DNA of 64,000 nucleotides from NCBI GenBank assembly GCA_963814645.1, contig CAWFDX010000004.1:124001-188000 (forward strand), in the 5' to 3' direction. This stretch comes from RYN-230 sp963814645. Lineage in GTDB: Bacteria; Actinomycetota; Actinomycetes; Streptosporangiales; Streptosporangiaceae. Below are positions 7,937-16,736 of the stretch, piece after piece. A program made the translations under genes and the position numbers. Position 1 is the stretch's first letter; the number at the start of each line of letters is the position of its first letter. Under the pieces are notes generated by a model. The model saw only the letters and a list, made by a program, of their open reading frames with translations. It did not search any database and was not told the DNA's origin.

Positions 7937-8851
7937 CCGGCCTCCCCCAGGTCGCCGCGGGCGGCGAGCGCGTCAAGCAGCAGGTGGAAGTACACCAGCC
8001 CGGCGTAGGGCTGCCAGCGGCGCGACAGCGTGGCCACCGCGTCATACCCCGCGTCCTCGGCAAGGCCGAAGCGGCGGCGCAGGTTGTTGCGGGCGCCCAC
8101 ATCGTCGCCGGGCAGCACGTGATAGCGGGCCAGGCCGCGCAGCATGACGTACTCGGCGCTCCAGCGGCCGATGCCGGGCAGGCCGAGCAGGGTGCTCATC
8201 GCCCGGTCGTCGCCGGCGTCGCGCAGCGCCTCCAGGTCCAGCGCCCCGGCTGCCACCTGCCCGGCGACCGAGGTGATGGTGCGGGCCTTCGCCGTGCTGA
8301 ACCCCAGGGCGCGCAGCTCGGCCGGGTCCGCGAGCGGCGAGCCGGCCCGGTGCCGGGAAGCCGTACCGGGTCACCGGTCCGGGTACGGCGGGACCGAAGC
8401 GGCGGGCCAGCCGGCTGAGCAGGTGAATGCCCACGTCCAGGGACAGCTGCTGGCAGGCGACGGCGTTGACCACGGCTTCGAACACGGTCGGGAAGCACGG
8501 CGGCCGCATCCCGCGGAACCGCAGCGCCAGCGCATTCAGCCGGGCATCACCGGCGGCGACCCGGTAAAACCCGGCAAGATCCGCGTTGAGGCCCAGCATG
8601 CGCTCCAGGACCGGGCGGGCCGCGGCCACGGCGGCGCGGCCAGCCGGCCCCGCCGGGCCGCGCAGCTCCGCGATCAGCGACGGCGTGCTCGCGGCGGGGT
8701 CCTGGCGGACGGTGACCTCGGCCAGCTCGCCGGCCAGGCACAGGACCCGCCGGTAGCAGCCGGCGTCGAAGCGGTCCACCTCGTTGTGCGCCCGGCGCCG
8801 CAGCGCCCACACCACGTAATCGAGGCGGAACGGTGAGCTGACGTTGATCAC
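7933..8851 (-). CDS. alkA: DNA-3-methyladenine glycosylase II, frameshifted
   Basis: A base-excision repair glycosylase that removes alkylated bases. The N-terminal part (INVSSPFRLDYVVWALRRR) has the AlkA-type domain. The helix-hairpin-helix LLGLPGIGRWSAEYV is followed by the catalytic Asp region VLPGDDVGARN. The frame changes near 8345, just after RYGFPAP, by one indel. GTG 8851 gives an in-frame start; an ATG near 8906 with a GGGAG site would need another frame change. The stop overlaps the GTG of the reductase gene, so the order alkA, reductase, adenosyltransferase is probably one transcript. Confidence 0.75.
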
Positions 8852-8919
8852 CAGCCGGGCTGTCTGCCCGGCCCGGCGACCCGGCCGGCTCCGATGGCGG
8901 TCATGCTCCCGGCCTCGCG

Positions 8920-9099
8920 TTATTTCCCGGACCCGCGGGACGCAGCGCGGTCGGTTCCGGTCCCGGGGACGGCCTGCCGGTGACACGAGCAGCAGCAGGC
9001 GGTGCCGGCATAGCTGCCCTTGCAGCGCTGGTGCAGGGCGGCCTCGCACCAGCCGGAGACGTAGCGGTGGACGCGGATCTGCGCACGGGGTGCTGCCAT
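8920..9099 (-). CDS. Small Cys/His-rich protein of unknown function
   Basis: A 59-residue ORF from ATG 9099 with AGG about 9 bases upstream. It carries IRVHRYVSGWCEAALHQRC followed by TACCCSCHR, giving six Cys and several His residues in a compact pattern that could bind zinc or iron. Short proteins with this layout occur in actinomycetes, but I know of no function. An AT-rich TTGTT-TC-AACAA palindrome (9233-9244) lies about 135 bases upstream. Confidence 0.5.
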   Translation of the reverse strand: MAAPRAQIRVHRYVSGWCEAALHQRCKGSYAGTACCCSCHRQAVPGTGTDRAASRGSGK

Positions 9100-9232
9100 G
9101 GCGCACGACCTTTCCGGACGAGGCCTGCGCAAGCGGGCGGCGGAAGCGGAGGCCAGGACACCGCATGATGCCGGCCGTCCTGGCACTCCGGGTCCGCTGG
9201 ACCGGATCGCAGGACCATTTTCCTCAGTCACA

Positions 9233-9244
9233 TTGTTTCAACAA
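9233..9244. promoter_or_regulatory. TTGTT-N2-AACAA inverted repeat
   Basis: A perfect 5-bp inverted repeat with a 2-bp spacer in the divergent region between the minus-strand Cys-rich gene (start 9099) and the plus-strand membrane protein (start 9441). It is one of two palindromes in this roughly 340-bp gene-free stretch; the other is at 9359-9374. Confidence 0.35.
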
Positions 9245-9358
9245 GACGATCCTCGTGAGGATTCCGTGCACGCGCGGAGGGGCCGGACGCTGCCTGGTCC
9301 ACGGCGGCGCCCTGGCCGCGGGGCCGGCCGCCCAGCCCTGCCCGCCCGGGTTAATATT

Positions 9359-9374
9359 TCTAGGGTCTGCTAGA
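9359..9374. promoter_or_regulatory. TCTAG-N6-CTAGA palindrome, candidate operator
   Basis: A perfect inverted repeat, arms TCTAG/CTAGA, spacer GGTCTG, inside the AT-rich stretch TTAATATT...TTTATT. It lies 67 bases before ATG 9441 of the 12-TM membrane protein gene. Its arms are identical to those at 2749-2764 and 44034-44049. Confidence 0.6.
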
Positions 9375-9440
9375 TTTATTCTGCGCGTCATGCCTGCGAG
9401 ACCATCCGGCAGCGGCACGCCGCCGGAGAAGGGAGGGACG

Positions 9441-10897
9441 ATGACAGCACCGCCGCACGTGCCCGCGAGGCCGCCCGTGCCGCCGCGCCCGGTAGGGGAA
9501 CGGGCGGGGCCTGGCCGGGCCGCCCGCCGGGGGTGCCTGCCGTGGTGCCGCCGCCCGCGGTGCCGCTGAGCTTCCTGGCGGCCGCCGCCCTCGGGCTGGT
9601 GGCCTGCGGCGCCGCCCTGATCTGGGCACGCGGGGCCGCGATGACCGACCCGACCGCCGACCCGGTGGTGGCCGCGGCCCACTTCGGCGTGCTGGCAACC
9701 CTGTCCACCGGGGTGCTCGGCGCGCTGCACCAGTTCACGCCGGTGGTGACGCAGCGCCCGCTGCGTTCGGTCGCCCTGGCCTGGGCCACGTTCGTGACCT
9801 GGCTGGGCGCCGCCTGGCTGCTCCCGTCCGGGATCGCCGCGCAGCAGGAAGGGGTGGTGGAGGCCGGCGGCGGCCTGGCCGCGGTCGCGGTCACCCTGCT
9901 GGTGGTGAACCTGTCCGCCCCGCTGGCCGCGCGGGGCAAGGGCCACACGGTCACCGGGCTGCGGTTCGCGCTGGCCGGGTTCGTGGCGACGGCGTGCTTC
10001 GGCGTCACCTACGTGGCCGACCGGCGCGGGAACTGGTTCGACCTGTCCGGCCACGTCGTGCTCGCGCACGCGGTCATCGGCCTGTTCGCCTGGCTGGGGC
10101 TCACCTACGTCGCGGTGGCGGAAAAGCTGTGGCCGATGTTCTTCCTGGCCCACGTCCCCGGCCGGCACCGGGCCGGGCGGCTGGCGGTCTGGCTGATCCC
10201 CGCCGGGGTGACGCTGCTGTCGCCCGGGCTGCTGGCCAGCGTGGCCCCGCTGGCCTGGGCCGGGGCCGTGATCCTCGCGGCCGGCCTGGCCGCGCACCTG
10301 GCGTCGCTGGCCGCCCACGTCCGGCACCGGCGCCGCAAGGGCGGCCTGCACCTGGCGTTCGTCGCCACCGCGGCGGGCTTCCTCATCGCCGGGGCCGGGC
10401 TGGCGCTCGCCGCGACCCTGGTCATGCCCCGGGACCACCACGCGGGCATGGCGCTGGCCGCCGCGGCCGTGACCGCGTTCGCCGGCTGGCTGCTGGAGGC
10501 CCTGGCCGGGCACGCGCACAAGGTCGTGCCGTTCATCTTGTGGTCGGTGCTGCGCGGCCGCGGCATCGCCACCAGCCCCTCGGGCGGGCCGCTGGGGTTC
10601 GGCGACCTCTACGACCACCGGCTTGCCGCCGCAACCTACGCGCTGGTGACCGCGGGCATCACCGCGGTGGCCGCGGGGTTCGGCGCCACGCAGCCCGCCG
10701 CGCTCGCGGCTGGCGGCGGGCTGCTCGCCGCGGCCGGGCTCGCCGCGGCGGCGAACCTGTCCGTGACGCCTGCCCTGCTGCTCCGCAAGAACTCCCGGTG
10801 GGCTGCCCCGGTCGCGCCGAAGCCCATGCGTCAGGCCAGTGCGCCAGCGCCGCGCGGTGGAGCCGCGCGCTCTGGCCGTTCTACGGAAGACGGGTGA
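9441..10897 (+). CDS. 12-TM membrane protein, NnrS / oxidase subunit I-like
   Basis: About 480 residues with twelve predicted transmembrane helices. Histidine-rich helices include AAHFGVLATLSTGVLGALHQ, HVVLAHAVIGLF and GHAHKVVPFILW, a pattern reminiscent of haem-copper oxidase subunit I or NnrS-type proteins, which handle O2 or NO. I cannot name the exact family. The best start is ATG 9441 with GGGAGG 7 bases upstream. That frame switches near the G-run at 9529-9534 into the long frame beginning GTG 9533, so one base is probably wrong. The 3' end overlaps the converging lipoate ligase by 17 bases. Confidence 0.6.
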
Positions 10898-11930
10898 TCC
10901 ACTCGCCGGATGTGAACTTGGCCTGGGCCAGCTCCCGCGCCGCCTGCAGCTCCGCATGCGTCAGCAGGCTCTCGGCCAGCCCGTACCGCCTGCGGAAGCA
11001 GCCGATCATCGCGGCGATCACCTGCTCGCGGGCCAGGCGGGTCTGCCGCCGCAGCGGATCGACGCGCTTGACCGCGCTCGGGATGCCCCTGCCGGACAGC
11101 GTCTCCCGGCCGGAGCGCAGCACCCGCGTCAGCTTCTGCGTATCGATGTCGTAGGCCATCGTCGCGTGGTGCAGCACGGCAGACGCCCGGCGCTTCTGCG
11201 CGGCGCCGCCGATCTTGCCCTGGCTGGAGGCGATGTCGTTGAGCGGCTGGTACCAGGCGGCCAGGCCCAGATCCTCGGTCAGGGTACCGACCACCCAGTC
11301 GTCGAGGAACGCGTACGAACCGGCGAAGGACATGCCCGAGACCAGAGATTCCGGCGCGTACAGCGAGTAGGTGATCGTGTTTGCCGGCTCGATGAACATG
11401 GCGCCGCCGCCGCTGATCCGGCGGGCCACGGTGAATCCGAGCCGGCGGGCCTGGCCGGGGTCGACCTCGTTGCGCAGCGACTGATAGCTGCCGATGACCA
11501 CGGCGGGCGCGGACCATTCCCAGATCCGCAGCGTGGGCGGGCGCCGCCCGGCCGCGACCTCACGCAGGAGCACCTCGTCGATCGCCATGTGCAGCGCTGG
11601 GTCCTGCGGGCCCTCGCGGACGAGCTGCCAGTCGTGGTCGCGCCAGTCGCTGGCCCCGAGGACGGCGCGGCGCACGGCGACCGCCACCGAGCGGGGACAG
11701 TTCCCGGCGGGCACCGCATCGCCGCCGAGCGCCGCCCGGATGCTCGCGGCGATCGCCGCGGTGTCCGCGCCCGCCGGGAGCCCGGTCACCGCAGTGCCGA
11801 TCCGTTCGAGCGCATCGGCGGCTTCGGAAGGGAAATCACCGCTGACCTGGACGCGGGCCAGGCGGCCACCGGCCACCTTGACGTCCGCGGCTACGAGCCT
11901 GCCGCCGGGCGGCTGGTACTCACCGTGCAT
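10881..11930 (-). CDS. lplA: Lipoate-protein ligase A with N-terminal accessory domain
   Basis: Attaches lipoate to E2 and H proteins using ATP. The 349-residue protein has about 100 N-terminal residues resembling the small lipoate ligase accessory domain. The catalytic domain follows, with LHMAIDEVLL, ARRISGGGAMF (the RR-GGG lipoate-binding loop) and the lysine motif GKIGGAAQKR. The pyruvate dehydrogenase E2 at 33179-34495 in this window has a lipoyl lysine and is a plausible substrate (inference). The reading frame is intact. Confidence 0.85.
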   Translation of the reverse strand: MHGEYQPPGGRLVAADVKVAGGRLARVQVSGDFPSEAADALERIGTAVTGLPAGADTAAIAASIRAALGGDAVPAGNCPRSVAVAVRRAVLGASDWRDHDWQLVREGPQDPALHMAIDEVLLREVAAGRRPPTLRIWEWSAPAVVIGSYQSLRNEVDPGQARRLGFTVARRISGGGAMFIEPANTITYSLYAPESLVSGMSFAGSYAFLDDWVVGTLTEDLGLAAWYQPLNDIASSQGKIGGAAQKRRASAVLHHATMAYDIDTQKLTRVLRSGRETLSGRGIPSAVKRVDPLRRQTRLAREQVIAAMIGCFRRRYGLAESLLTHAELQAARELAQAKFTSGEWITRLP

Positions 11931-11970
11931 GCTTCATCCGCGCCGGTCCTCTCACCGTTCCGCCAGCTCG

Positions 11971-13219
11971 CTAGGCGCTGGGGCGCCCGATCCGCACCCG
12001 CCATGTCCCCGGCCCGGCCTTGACGTAATCCCAGGTGAACTCGCCGGAGTACTGCGCCTCGAACTGGTACCGCAACGGCAGCGGGTCGTGGTCGTTGACC
12101 AGCACAAACCCGCGTCCCGGCTGGAGCGCCCGGTAGGCGGTGAAGATCGCCTCATGACGCTGCCCGTGCGGCAGGCGCCGCACGTCCAGGTCTGGCTCCT
12201 GGCCGCCGCCGTCCGGTTCGGCGCCGCCCGGCTCGCCGGCCCCCGAAGGCGTGACTACGAGCGGACGCCCGATCCGCACCCGCCATGTCTGCGGCCCGGC
12301 TTCCAGGTAGTCCCAGGTGAACTGGCCGGCGTGCTCGGCCTCGAACTGGTAGCGCAGCGGCTTGGGGTCGTGGTCGTTGACCAGCACGAACCCGGCGCCG
12401 GGGGCGAGGGCGTGGTAGGCCGCGAAGATCGCCTCGTGCCGCCGCGCGGGAGGCAGGTCGCGGACGTCGAGGTCCGGGCCGCGGGCCGGCGGCTGTGCGC
12501 CCGGGGCGCCGCCGGCGGAGCCTGCCTGGCCCGGCGCTCCGTCGGCGCGGCGGGCGAGCCCGTGCAGCGCCGCCGTCACCCGGACCGCGAGATCGGCCCT
12601 CGGCTCGCGCAGCGCCGCCCAGGCCGCGGCGGCGAGCCGGCACGCCCGGTCGGCCTGCCCGGCCCTGGCCAGTGCCGTCGCGGCCTGCAGCAGCAGCGAC
12701 AGCACGGTGGCCAGCGGATCGGCGGCAGGGGCGGCTTCCGCCGGGTTCACCTGCACGGCTTGCTCGGTGCGGCGGTGCATGTCGGCCAGCAGCGCGGGCA
12801 GGTCCGTGCCCTGGCTGGCCAGCAGCGCCGGGAGCAGGACGTCGTTTTCCTTCGCCACGTGCCCGGCGAAGAGGCTGGCTATCTCCTCCGCGCGCTCGGC
12901 CGCGCTGGCGGCGCCGGCCGGCTCGGCGAGCCGCCCGGCCGCTTCCGACAGGACCTTGTGCTCGGCGGTCATCTCGCTGACGGTGCCGGCCAGGCCGTCG
13001 AGTGCGGCGGCCGCCGGGTAGATGGTGGCTTCCTCGGCCGCCGCGTGCGGAAGGATCTCCCCGGCGAGATAAGCGATCAGCCGCGGCGACGGCCGCCTCG
13101 TGCGGCTGGCCCGCTGCCGCTGCCGCCGCTACCGCGCTCACCCGGTCGCTGAGCTGCTCGCCGAGGACCCGGTGATGGGCCCGCATTGCCTCGTAAGCTT
13201 CGGGTTCCGTGATCGTCAC
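11971..13219 (-). CDS. Hemerythrin plus tandem DUF2249 protein, frameshifted
   Basis: About 415 residues. The N-terminal HHE domain shows RAHHRVLGEQL, ILPHAAAEEATIYPAA, TAEHKVL and FAGHVAKENDVLLPALL. An Ala-rich helical linker of about 100 residues follows, and then two DUF2249 domains. Both repeats contain FVLVNDHDP-PLRYQFEA and FTWDY, and both end W-RVRIGRP. GTG 13219 has GGAGG 6-7 bases upstream. One frame change near 13089 splits the HHE domain. Tandem DUF2249 with HHE is unusual in layout. The paired His-Asp motif NDHDP suggests a metal or ligand site (inference). Confidence 0.75.
11974..12475 (-). repeat. Internal tandem duplication encoding two DUF2249 domains
   Basis: DNA of about 215 bp at 11974-12192 is repeated at about 12259-12475 with clear similarity, encoding the two DUF2249 copies of the hemerythrin fusion protein. 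Synonymous sites have diverged, so the duplication is not recent. Confidence 0.6.
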
Positions 13220-13267
13220 GTCATCTCCCTCCTCCAGCCGCGCACGGCGGAACATCGCGACAGCATC

Positions 13268-13292
13268 ACTAGTATTTACAATACATGCTAGA
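13268..13292. promoter_or_regulatory. AT-rich island before HHE-DUF2249 gene
   Basis: An AT-rich stretch with ACTAG at one end, CTAGA at the other, and a central GTATT-TAC-AATAC inverted repeat (13272-13284). It is about 50 bases upstream of GTG 13219 on the minus strand. The two CTA/TAG half-sites are 17 bases apart, the same spacing as at 40799-40821. Confidence 0.45.
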
Positions 13293-13372
13293 TAAAAGAC
13301 CGTCGCCGGGAAGGTCCTCGGGCTGACTGTCACGCGCGGTCCCGGCGAAATCCGGTCAAGGGGCCGCGGACG

Positions 13373-13774
13373 TCACCCGGCCAGCAGGATGCCGAGGAAC
13401 AGCGCGGCCAGGGCGCTGATGCCGGTCAGCGCGCCGAACACCGCCAGCCCCGCGGTGCTGCGGGCGCGGGCGTGCAACGCCGCCGTGACCCCGGAGACGG
13501 CCACCACGGCAAGCTTCACCACCAGCGTGGTCTCGTAGCTTCCGGTGATCTGCGAGCGCACGGCGATCACGTTCCAGACGCCGGTGACGATCAGGACCGC
13601 GAACGCGGGCCAGGCGACCTGGTTGAACCGCCGGGCGGCCGCCCGGGGAATCTCGGCGCCGAGGCGGCGCAGCACCGGGACCAGCGCGGCCAGCGTGAGC
13701 TGCCCGCCCACCCAGACGGTCGCGGCGAGAACGTGCAGGAACAGCCGGACCGTGTCCCAGCTAACCGCCAGCAC
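13373..13774 (-). CDS. CopD-domain integral membrane protein (copy 1)
   Basis: A 133-residue protein with four transmembrane helices and the CopD-like N-terminus LFLHVLAATVWVGGQL. His and Trp in that first helix are typical of the copper-resistance D / haem-binding-like membrane family. Small CopD proteins are found near cytochromes and copper genes; this one may sit in the membrane and bind copper or haem (inference). The ATG at 13774 overlaps the end of the upstream HHE gene. A second copy lies at 45801-46208 with nearly the same sequence. Confidence 0.75.
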   Translation of the reverse strand: MLAVSWDTVRLFLHVLAATVWVGGQLTLAALVPVLRRLGAEIPRAAARRFNQVAWPAFAVLIVTGVWNVIAVRSQITGSYETTLVVKLAVVAVSGVTAALHARARSTAGLAVFGALTGISALAALFLGILLAG

Positions 13775-14256
13775 GGCCGGGATTGCCCGGTACGGGCCGC
13801 GCCTTCATCATGCACACCCATCCGTCGGGCAGTTCTCCGGAGCTGAGGAACACTCGCAGCCGGTCCGCCGCTGCCGGGGGCAGCAGGTCGTCGGCTCGCG
13901 GGTAGAGGATCTTCTCCTCTTTCAGGTTGTGGTGCAGAAGCTGGACGGTCAGCCGCTTGCCAAGCGCCGAGCCCGGTGCCAGCCCCGGCGTCTGCCGCGC
14001 GTTCCAGCGAGTCGAGCGTGCCCCATATCTGCGCGTGCTCGCGCAGCATGACGAACACCGGGGCCGCCAGCCCCGGCTCGGCTTCGCGCAGCAGCGGGAA
14101 CAGGAACTCCTCCTCCAGGTAGATGTGGCGGCGCAGCGCGCCGATCGCGCGTGCCAGCGGCTGCCGGTCGCCGGGTGCGGCGGTGAACGCCGCGATGCCC
14201 GCGTCGATCTCGTGGTGCTCTCGTTCGAGAGCTGCCGCCAGTGAGCCGATCTCCAT
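13761..14256 (-). CDS. Hemerythrin (HHE) domain protein, frameshifted
   Basis: About 165 residues. The HHE ligands are visible as EREHHEID, IYLEEEFLFPLL, MLREHAQIW and, in the next frame, LLHHNLKEEKILYPRADDLL. The frame shifts near 13970 by one base. The C-terminal tail (SGELPDGWVCMMKA) follows. ATG 14256 has AGAGG about 8 bases upstream. The stop overlaps the CopD gene, so the two are probably made together. A DosR-box-like inverted repeat is centred about 137 bases upstream of the start. Confidence 0.75.
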
Positions 14257-14385
14257 GTCTGCCTCTTGTTATCGCGATCCTGCTGCTGGCCGCGGCGGCC
14301 GGCCGCGGTTGGGCCAGGTCTTCGGCCGCGAGGCAGGTTCCGGGGACTCCGGTCAAGCATCCCGATCCCCGCGAGGCGAAGATCA

Positions 14386-14399
14386 GGGACTTTCGTCCC
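14386..14399. promoter_or_regulatory. DosR-box-like inverted repeat
   Basis: GGGACTTTCGTCCC matches the mycobacterial DosR core GGGACTWWAGTCCC at 13 of 14 positions. It lies between the minus-strand HHE/CopD pair (start 14256) and the plus-strand DUF6104-type gene (start 14495). A weaker partial match (GGGACTCCGGTC) begins near 14343, about 44 bases away. Confidence 0.5.
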
Positions 14400-14459
14400 G
14401 GGACGAGCGGCCGGTTGTCATGCCTCCGGCCAGAGCCGTCCGCCGTTCCTGACGTTTAT

Positions 14460-14472
14460 ACTACATGTTAGT
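14460..14472. promoter_or_regulatory. ACTA-N5-TAGT inverted repeat
   Basis: In the AT-rich stretch TTTATACTACATGTTAGTGC, 22 bases before the GTG start of the small gene at 14495. It resembles the CTA/TAG palindromes found before other genes of this window, with a spacer of 5 rather than 6. Confidence 0.4.
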
Positions 14473-14494
14473 GCAAAACATGCGGAGGGTGGCG

Positions 14495-14676
14495 GTGTAC
14501 TTCACTGACCGGGGCATCGAGGAGCTTGGCGAGCGGAGGGGTGAGGACCAGGTACGCTGGGCTGGCTGGCCGCCCGGCTCCAGGCCTTCGTTGACCTGCA
14601 TCCCGAGTTCGACGTCCCGGTCGACCGGCTGGCCACCTGGCTGGCCCGCGCCGACGGCGAGGACGACGAGCTGTGA
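14495..14676 (+). CDS. DUF6104-type small protein (copy 1), frameshifted
   Basis: A short actinobacterial protein of about 60 residues that opens VYFTDRGIEELGERRGED and ends in WLAARLQAFVDLHPEFDVP and LATWLARADGEDDEL. The two halves are in different frames, broken near 14550. GTG 14495 has GGAGGG 5 bases upstream and matches the usual start position before YFTDRG. The second copy at 44096-44338 has the same opening and ending. Function is unknown; the family name is from memory and should be checked. Confidence 0.65.
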
Positions 14677-14791
14677 ACCGCGCGTCACCTGGTTCGCGAC
14701 GGAGGGGTGAGGCGGGCCGGGATCGGGCGCGGGCGGAGTCACTCCCGGCCGTTCGGGCTAGAAGATCTTCTCCTCATCCCGGGAGTGCGGC

Positions 14792-15040
14792 ATGACGATG
14801 GTGTGGGGCGATCCGCCGGGGTTCGCCGTGGACTGGGACTGGCAGCGCGGCCTGGCCGTGTGGGCGCTTGCCGGGCGGCGTTCCGAGCCCCGGTTTGACC
14901 GCAGGGTGATCGAGCATGAGCTGCCGGCCCGGCCGGCCAGCGAGCGAAAGGCGCAGGCCGCGGCACGCCGCTGGTGGCGGACGCAGGGCCGCGACGAGAC
15001 ACTCGCCGCGGCCAGGGGGAGCGCCAGCCAGGGGCGGTGA
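14792..15040 (+). CDS. Small hypothetical protein
   Basis: An 82-residue ORF from ATG 14792 with GGGAG about 9 bases upstream. It is rich in Trp (VWGDPPGFAVDWDWQRGLAVW, WRTQGRD) and Arg, with no transmembrane segment. I do not recognise it. The perfect 12-bp palindrome AGAAGATCTTCT (14760-14771) lies about 20 bases upstream and may be regulatory. Confidence 0.45.
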   Translation: MTMVWGDPPGFAVDWDWQRGLAVWALAGRRSEPRFDRRVIEHELPARPASERKAQAAARRWWRTQGRDETLAAARGSASQGR

Positions 15041-15275
15041 TCTCACGGTCCGGCCGGCCACCTGAGCCGTGACGTGCAGTCGGTGGAACGCCGGCTGCGC
15101 TCAGGCAGGCTGACCGCTCGCCACTGGGGATCGGGCGTCATGATCACCGATCCTGGGTGCGCAGGCAATCTGCAACCTCGCCGGGGCAGGCTGGCGGTAT
15201 GAGATCCGCAGCCATCAGCTCCGGCAGTCCCGGCGTGCAGACCGCCGCTGCCGCAGCGAGGAAAGGAATCTGGTC

Positions 15276-15611
15276 ATGACCAGCGTGGTCTATCCGCCTG
15301 CTACCCGCGAGATCGGTGACCGCCGCCGTGAGCTCGCCCCGGCGATCCATCAGGCGTTCGACGCGTTCGGCCGGCAGGTGTTCGCCGACGGCGCCCTGCC
15401 CGCTAAGACCAAGCAGTTGATCGCGGTGGCCGCCGCGCACGTCACCCAGTGCCCGTACTGCATCAGGGGACACACCAAGCTTGCCCGCCGTGCCGGCGCG
15501 AGCGATCAGGAGATCATGGAAGCCATCTGGGTCGCGGCCGAGATGCGCGCGGGCGGCGCCTTCGCGCACTCCACGGTGGCCTTGCACGCTCTTGACGAAG
15601 AACGGCAGTGA
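15276..15611 (+). CDS. AhpD-like carboxymuconolactone decarboxylase protein
   Basis: A 111-residue CMD-family protein with the redox motif CPYCIRGH (CxxC then His), the pattern of AhpD-type peroxidase-linked proteins. It may act as a small thiol oxidoreductase against peroxides (family-level inference). ATG 15276 has GAAAGGA upstream. It is intact. A remnant of an MFS transporter gene follows just after its stop. Confidence 0.8.
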   Translation: MTSVVYPPATREIGDRRRELAPAIHQAFDAFGRQVFADGALPAKTKQLIAVAAAHVTQCPYCIRGHTKLARRAGASDQEIMEAIWVAAEMRAGGAFAHSTVALHALDEERQ

Positions 15612-15619
15612 CGGTCACC

Positions 15620-15945
15620 TCCGGGCACCGGTAGACCGGGCCCGGGTGGCGTTGCTTGCCGCCAGCCACGCGGTCGATGACATGTACCAGGGGGCCGTGC
15701 CCGCGCTGCTGCCGTTCTTCATCGCCGGCCGCCACTACGGCTACGCCGCGGCCACCGGGCTGACGTTCGCGGCGACCGCCTCGTCGCCGGTGATCCAGTC
15801 GGCATCTACGGCACAACCTGCGCTGTCCGGTCCCGGCGGGCCTGACGGTTACCGGGACCAGCATCGGGCTGTCCGGCCCGGCGGCCAGCTACCCCCTGAC
15901 CTGGCTGGCCATCGCGCTATCGGGAATCGGGTGACCGCGTTCCCT
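15620..15945 (+). pseudogene. Truncated fosmidomycin-resistance-type MFS transporter
   Basis: The start of an MFS transporter is readable: RVALLAASHAVDDMYQGAVP, ALLPFFIAGRHYGYAAATGL and TFAATASSPVIQ, which match the first two helices of Fsr-type exporters. It then shifts frame and shows only scraps (GTSIGLSGPAASY, LAIALSGIG) before ending. Most of the protein (about 300 residues) is absent, so this is a relic. Confidence 0.6.
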
Positions 15946-15989
15946 CCGGAGGCGGTGCAGGCGGCCCCGGCCACCAGCGGCGCCTAGCC

Positions 15990-16736
15990 ATCAGCATCGG
16001 CGGGCTGCTCACCCCCCGTGCCCGGCGCTCTAGCCATGTAACTCTGTTGTCCGGCTGCGCCGGAGGCAGCACCATCGCGGCGGGGCCCCTCCTCCCTGTC
16101 AAACTCGTGTGAGACACGGGACCTGTGAGTCCTTTGAAGTAGAGCAGGGCGAGACGGGCGGCCGGGCATCGGGGGTTCGCCGTCATCCGGCCCCGGCAAG
16201 GTCAAGAGCACTTCTGCGTCTCAGACACCGGCTGGTGCCTTCGGGGCGCTGTTCAGCTGCCCGGCCAAGGACACGCCTACGGGCGGGTTGGCTCCGGTGA
16301 AGGCGGGCGCGCCGGCTGCCTGGTGCGAGCCGTCCACTGTCCTGACATCGGCGGCTGTCGCGTGGACCCGGCCCGGCACCGGCGAGGCGTTGCCGAAGAA
16401 GCGCAGCACTGTTTTACAGAAGTGTGTAGTTTAAATCGCTGATGCTGGACACCTCGCGTGCGGAGGCTCAGTGATGATCACAAGAACGGGCCCGGCCGCC
16501 GGGACTGCTGCATCACCTCCGCGTCCCTTCCCTCGGTATGAGGCTCACGGCACCGGCCCGCTGGGGAATTAAGTCTGCCGAAGGCCGCGTCCAGCTGCCC
16601 TGCGGACCTTCGGAGCCCTGGGCGTAGGGCTGTGACCAGCGACGGCAAGGAACCTGCCAGCAAATTGCAAGCCGGGTCGGGGCATGCTCGGGCAGGTGGC
16701 ACTCTCCGCCCGGCGGGCAACAGCGTGGGGACCGCA
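15990..16736. other. Gene-poor stretch with ctaD leader
   Basis: About 750 bp without a convincing gene. The right half (from about 16405) is the ctaD leader: an AT-rich element CACTGTTTTACAGAAGTGTGTAGTTTAAAT (start 16408), the block ATGCTGGACACCTCGCGTGCG, and a palindrome at 16649-16666. This leader is closely similar to the one before the second ctaD (about 53495-53827). I see nothing recognisable in 15990-16400. Confidence 0.5.
16649..16666. promoter_or_regulatory. GGAAnCCTGCAGGnTTCC-like site before ctaD copy 1
   Basis: GGAACCTGCCAGCAAATT, a degenerate version of a near-palindrome seen more clearly at 27853-27868 and 29562-29578. It is about 70 bases before GTG 16737. TTGCAAGCC follows immediately, as it also does before folE. 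Confidence 0.4.

Noticed and set aside
9224..10957. 577-codon minus-strand ORF opposite the 12-TM gene
   Set aside because: Low-complexity Gly/Arg/Gln composition typical of an antisense frame, while the plus strand encodes twelve clear membrane helices.
15990..16400. Possible tRNA or small RNA in the gap before ctaD
   Set aside because: I looked for cloverleaf-type arms and anticodon loops and found no convincing one; no T-run terminator either.
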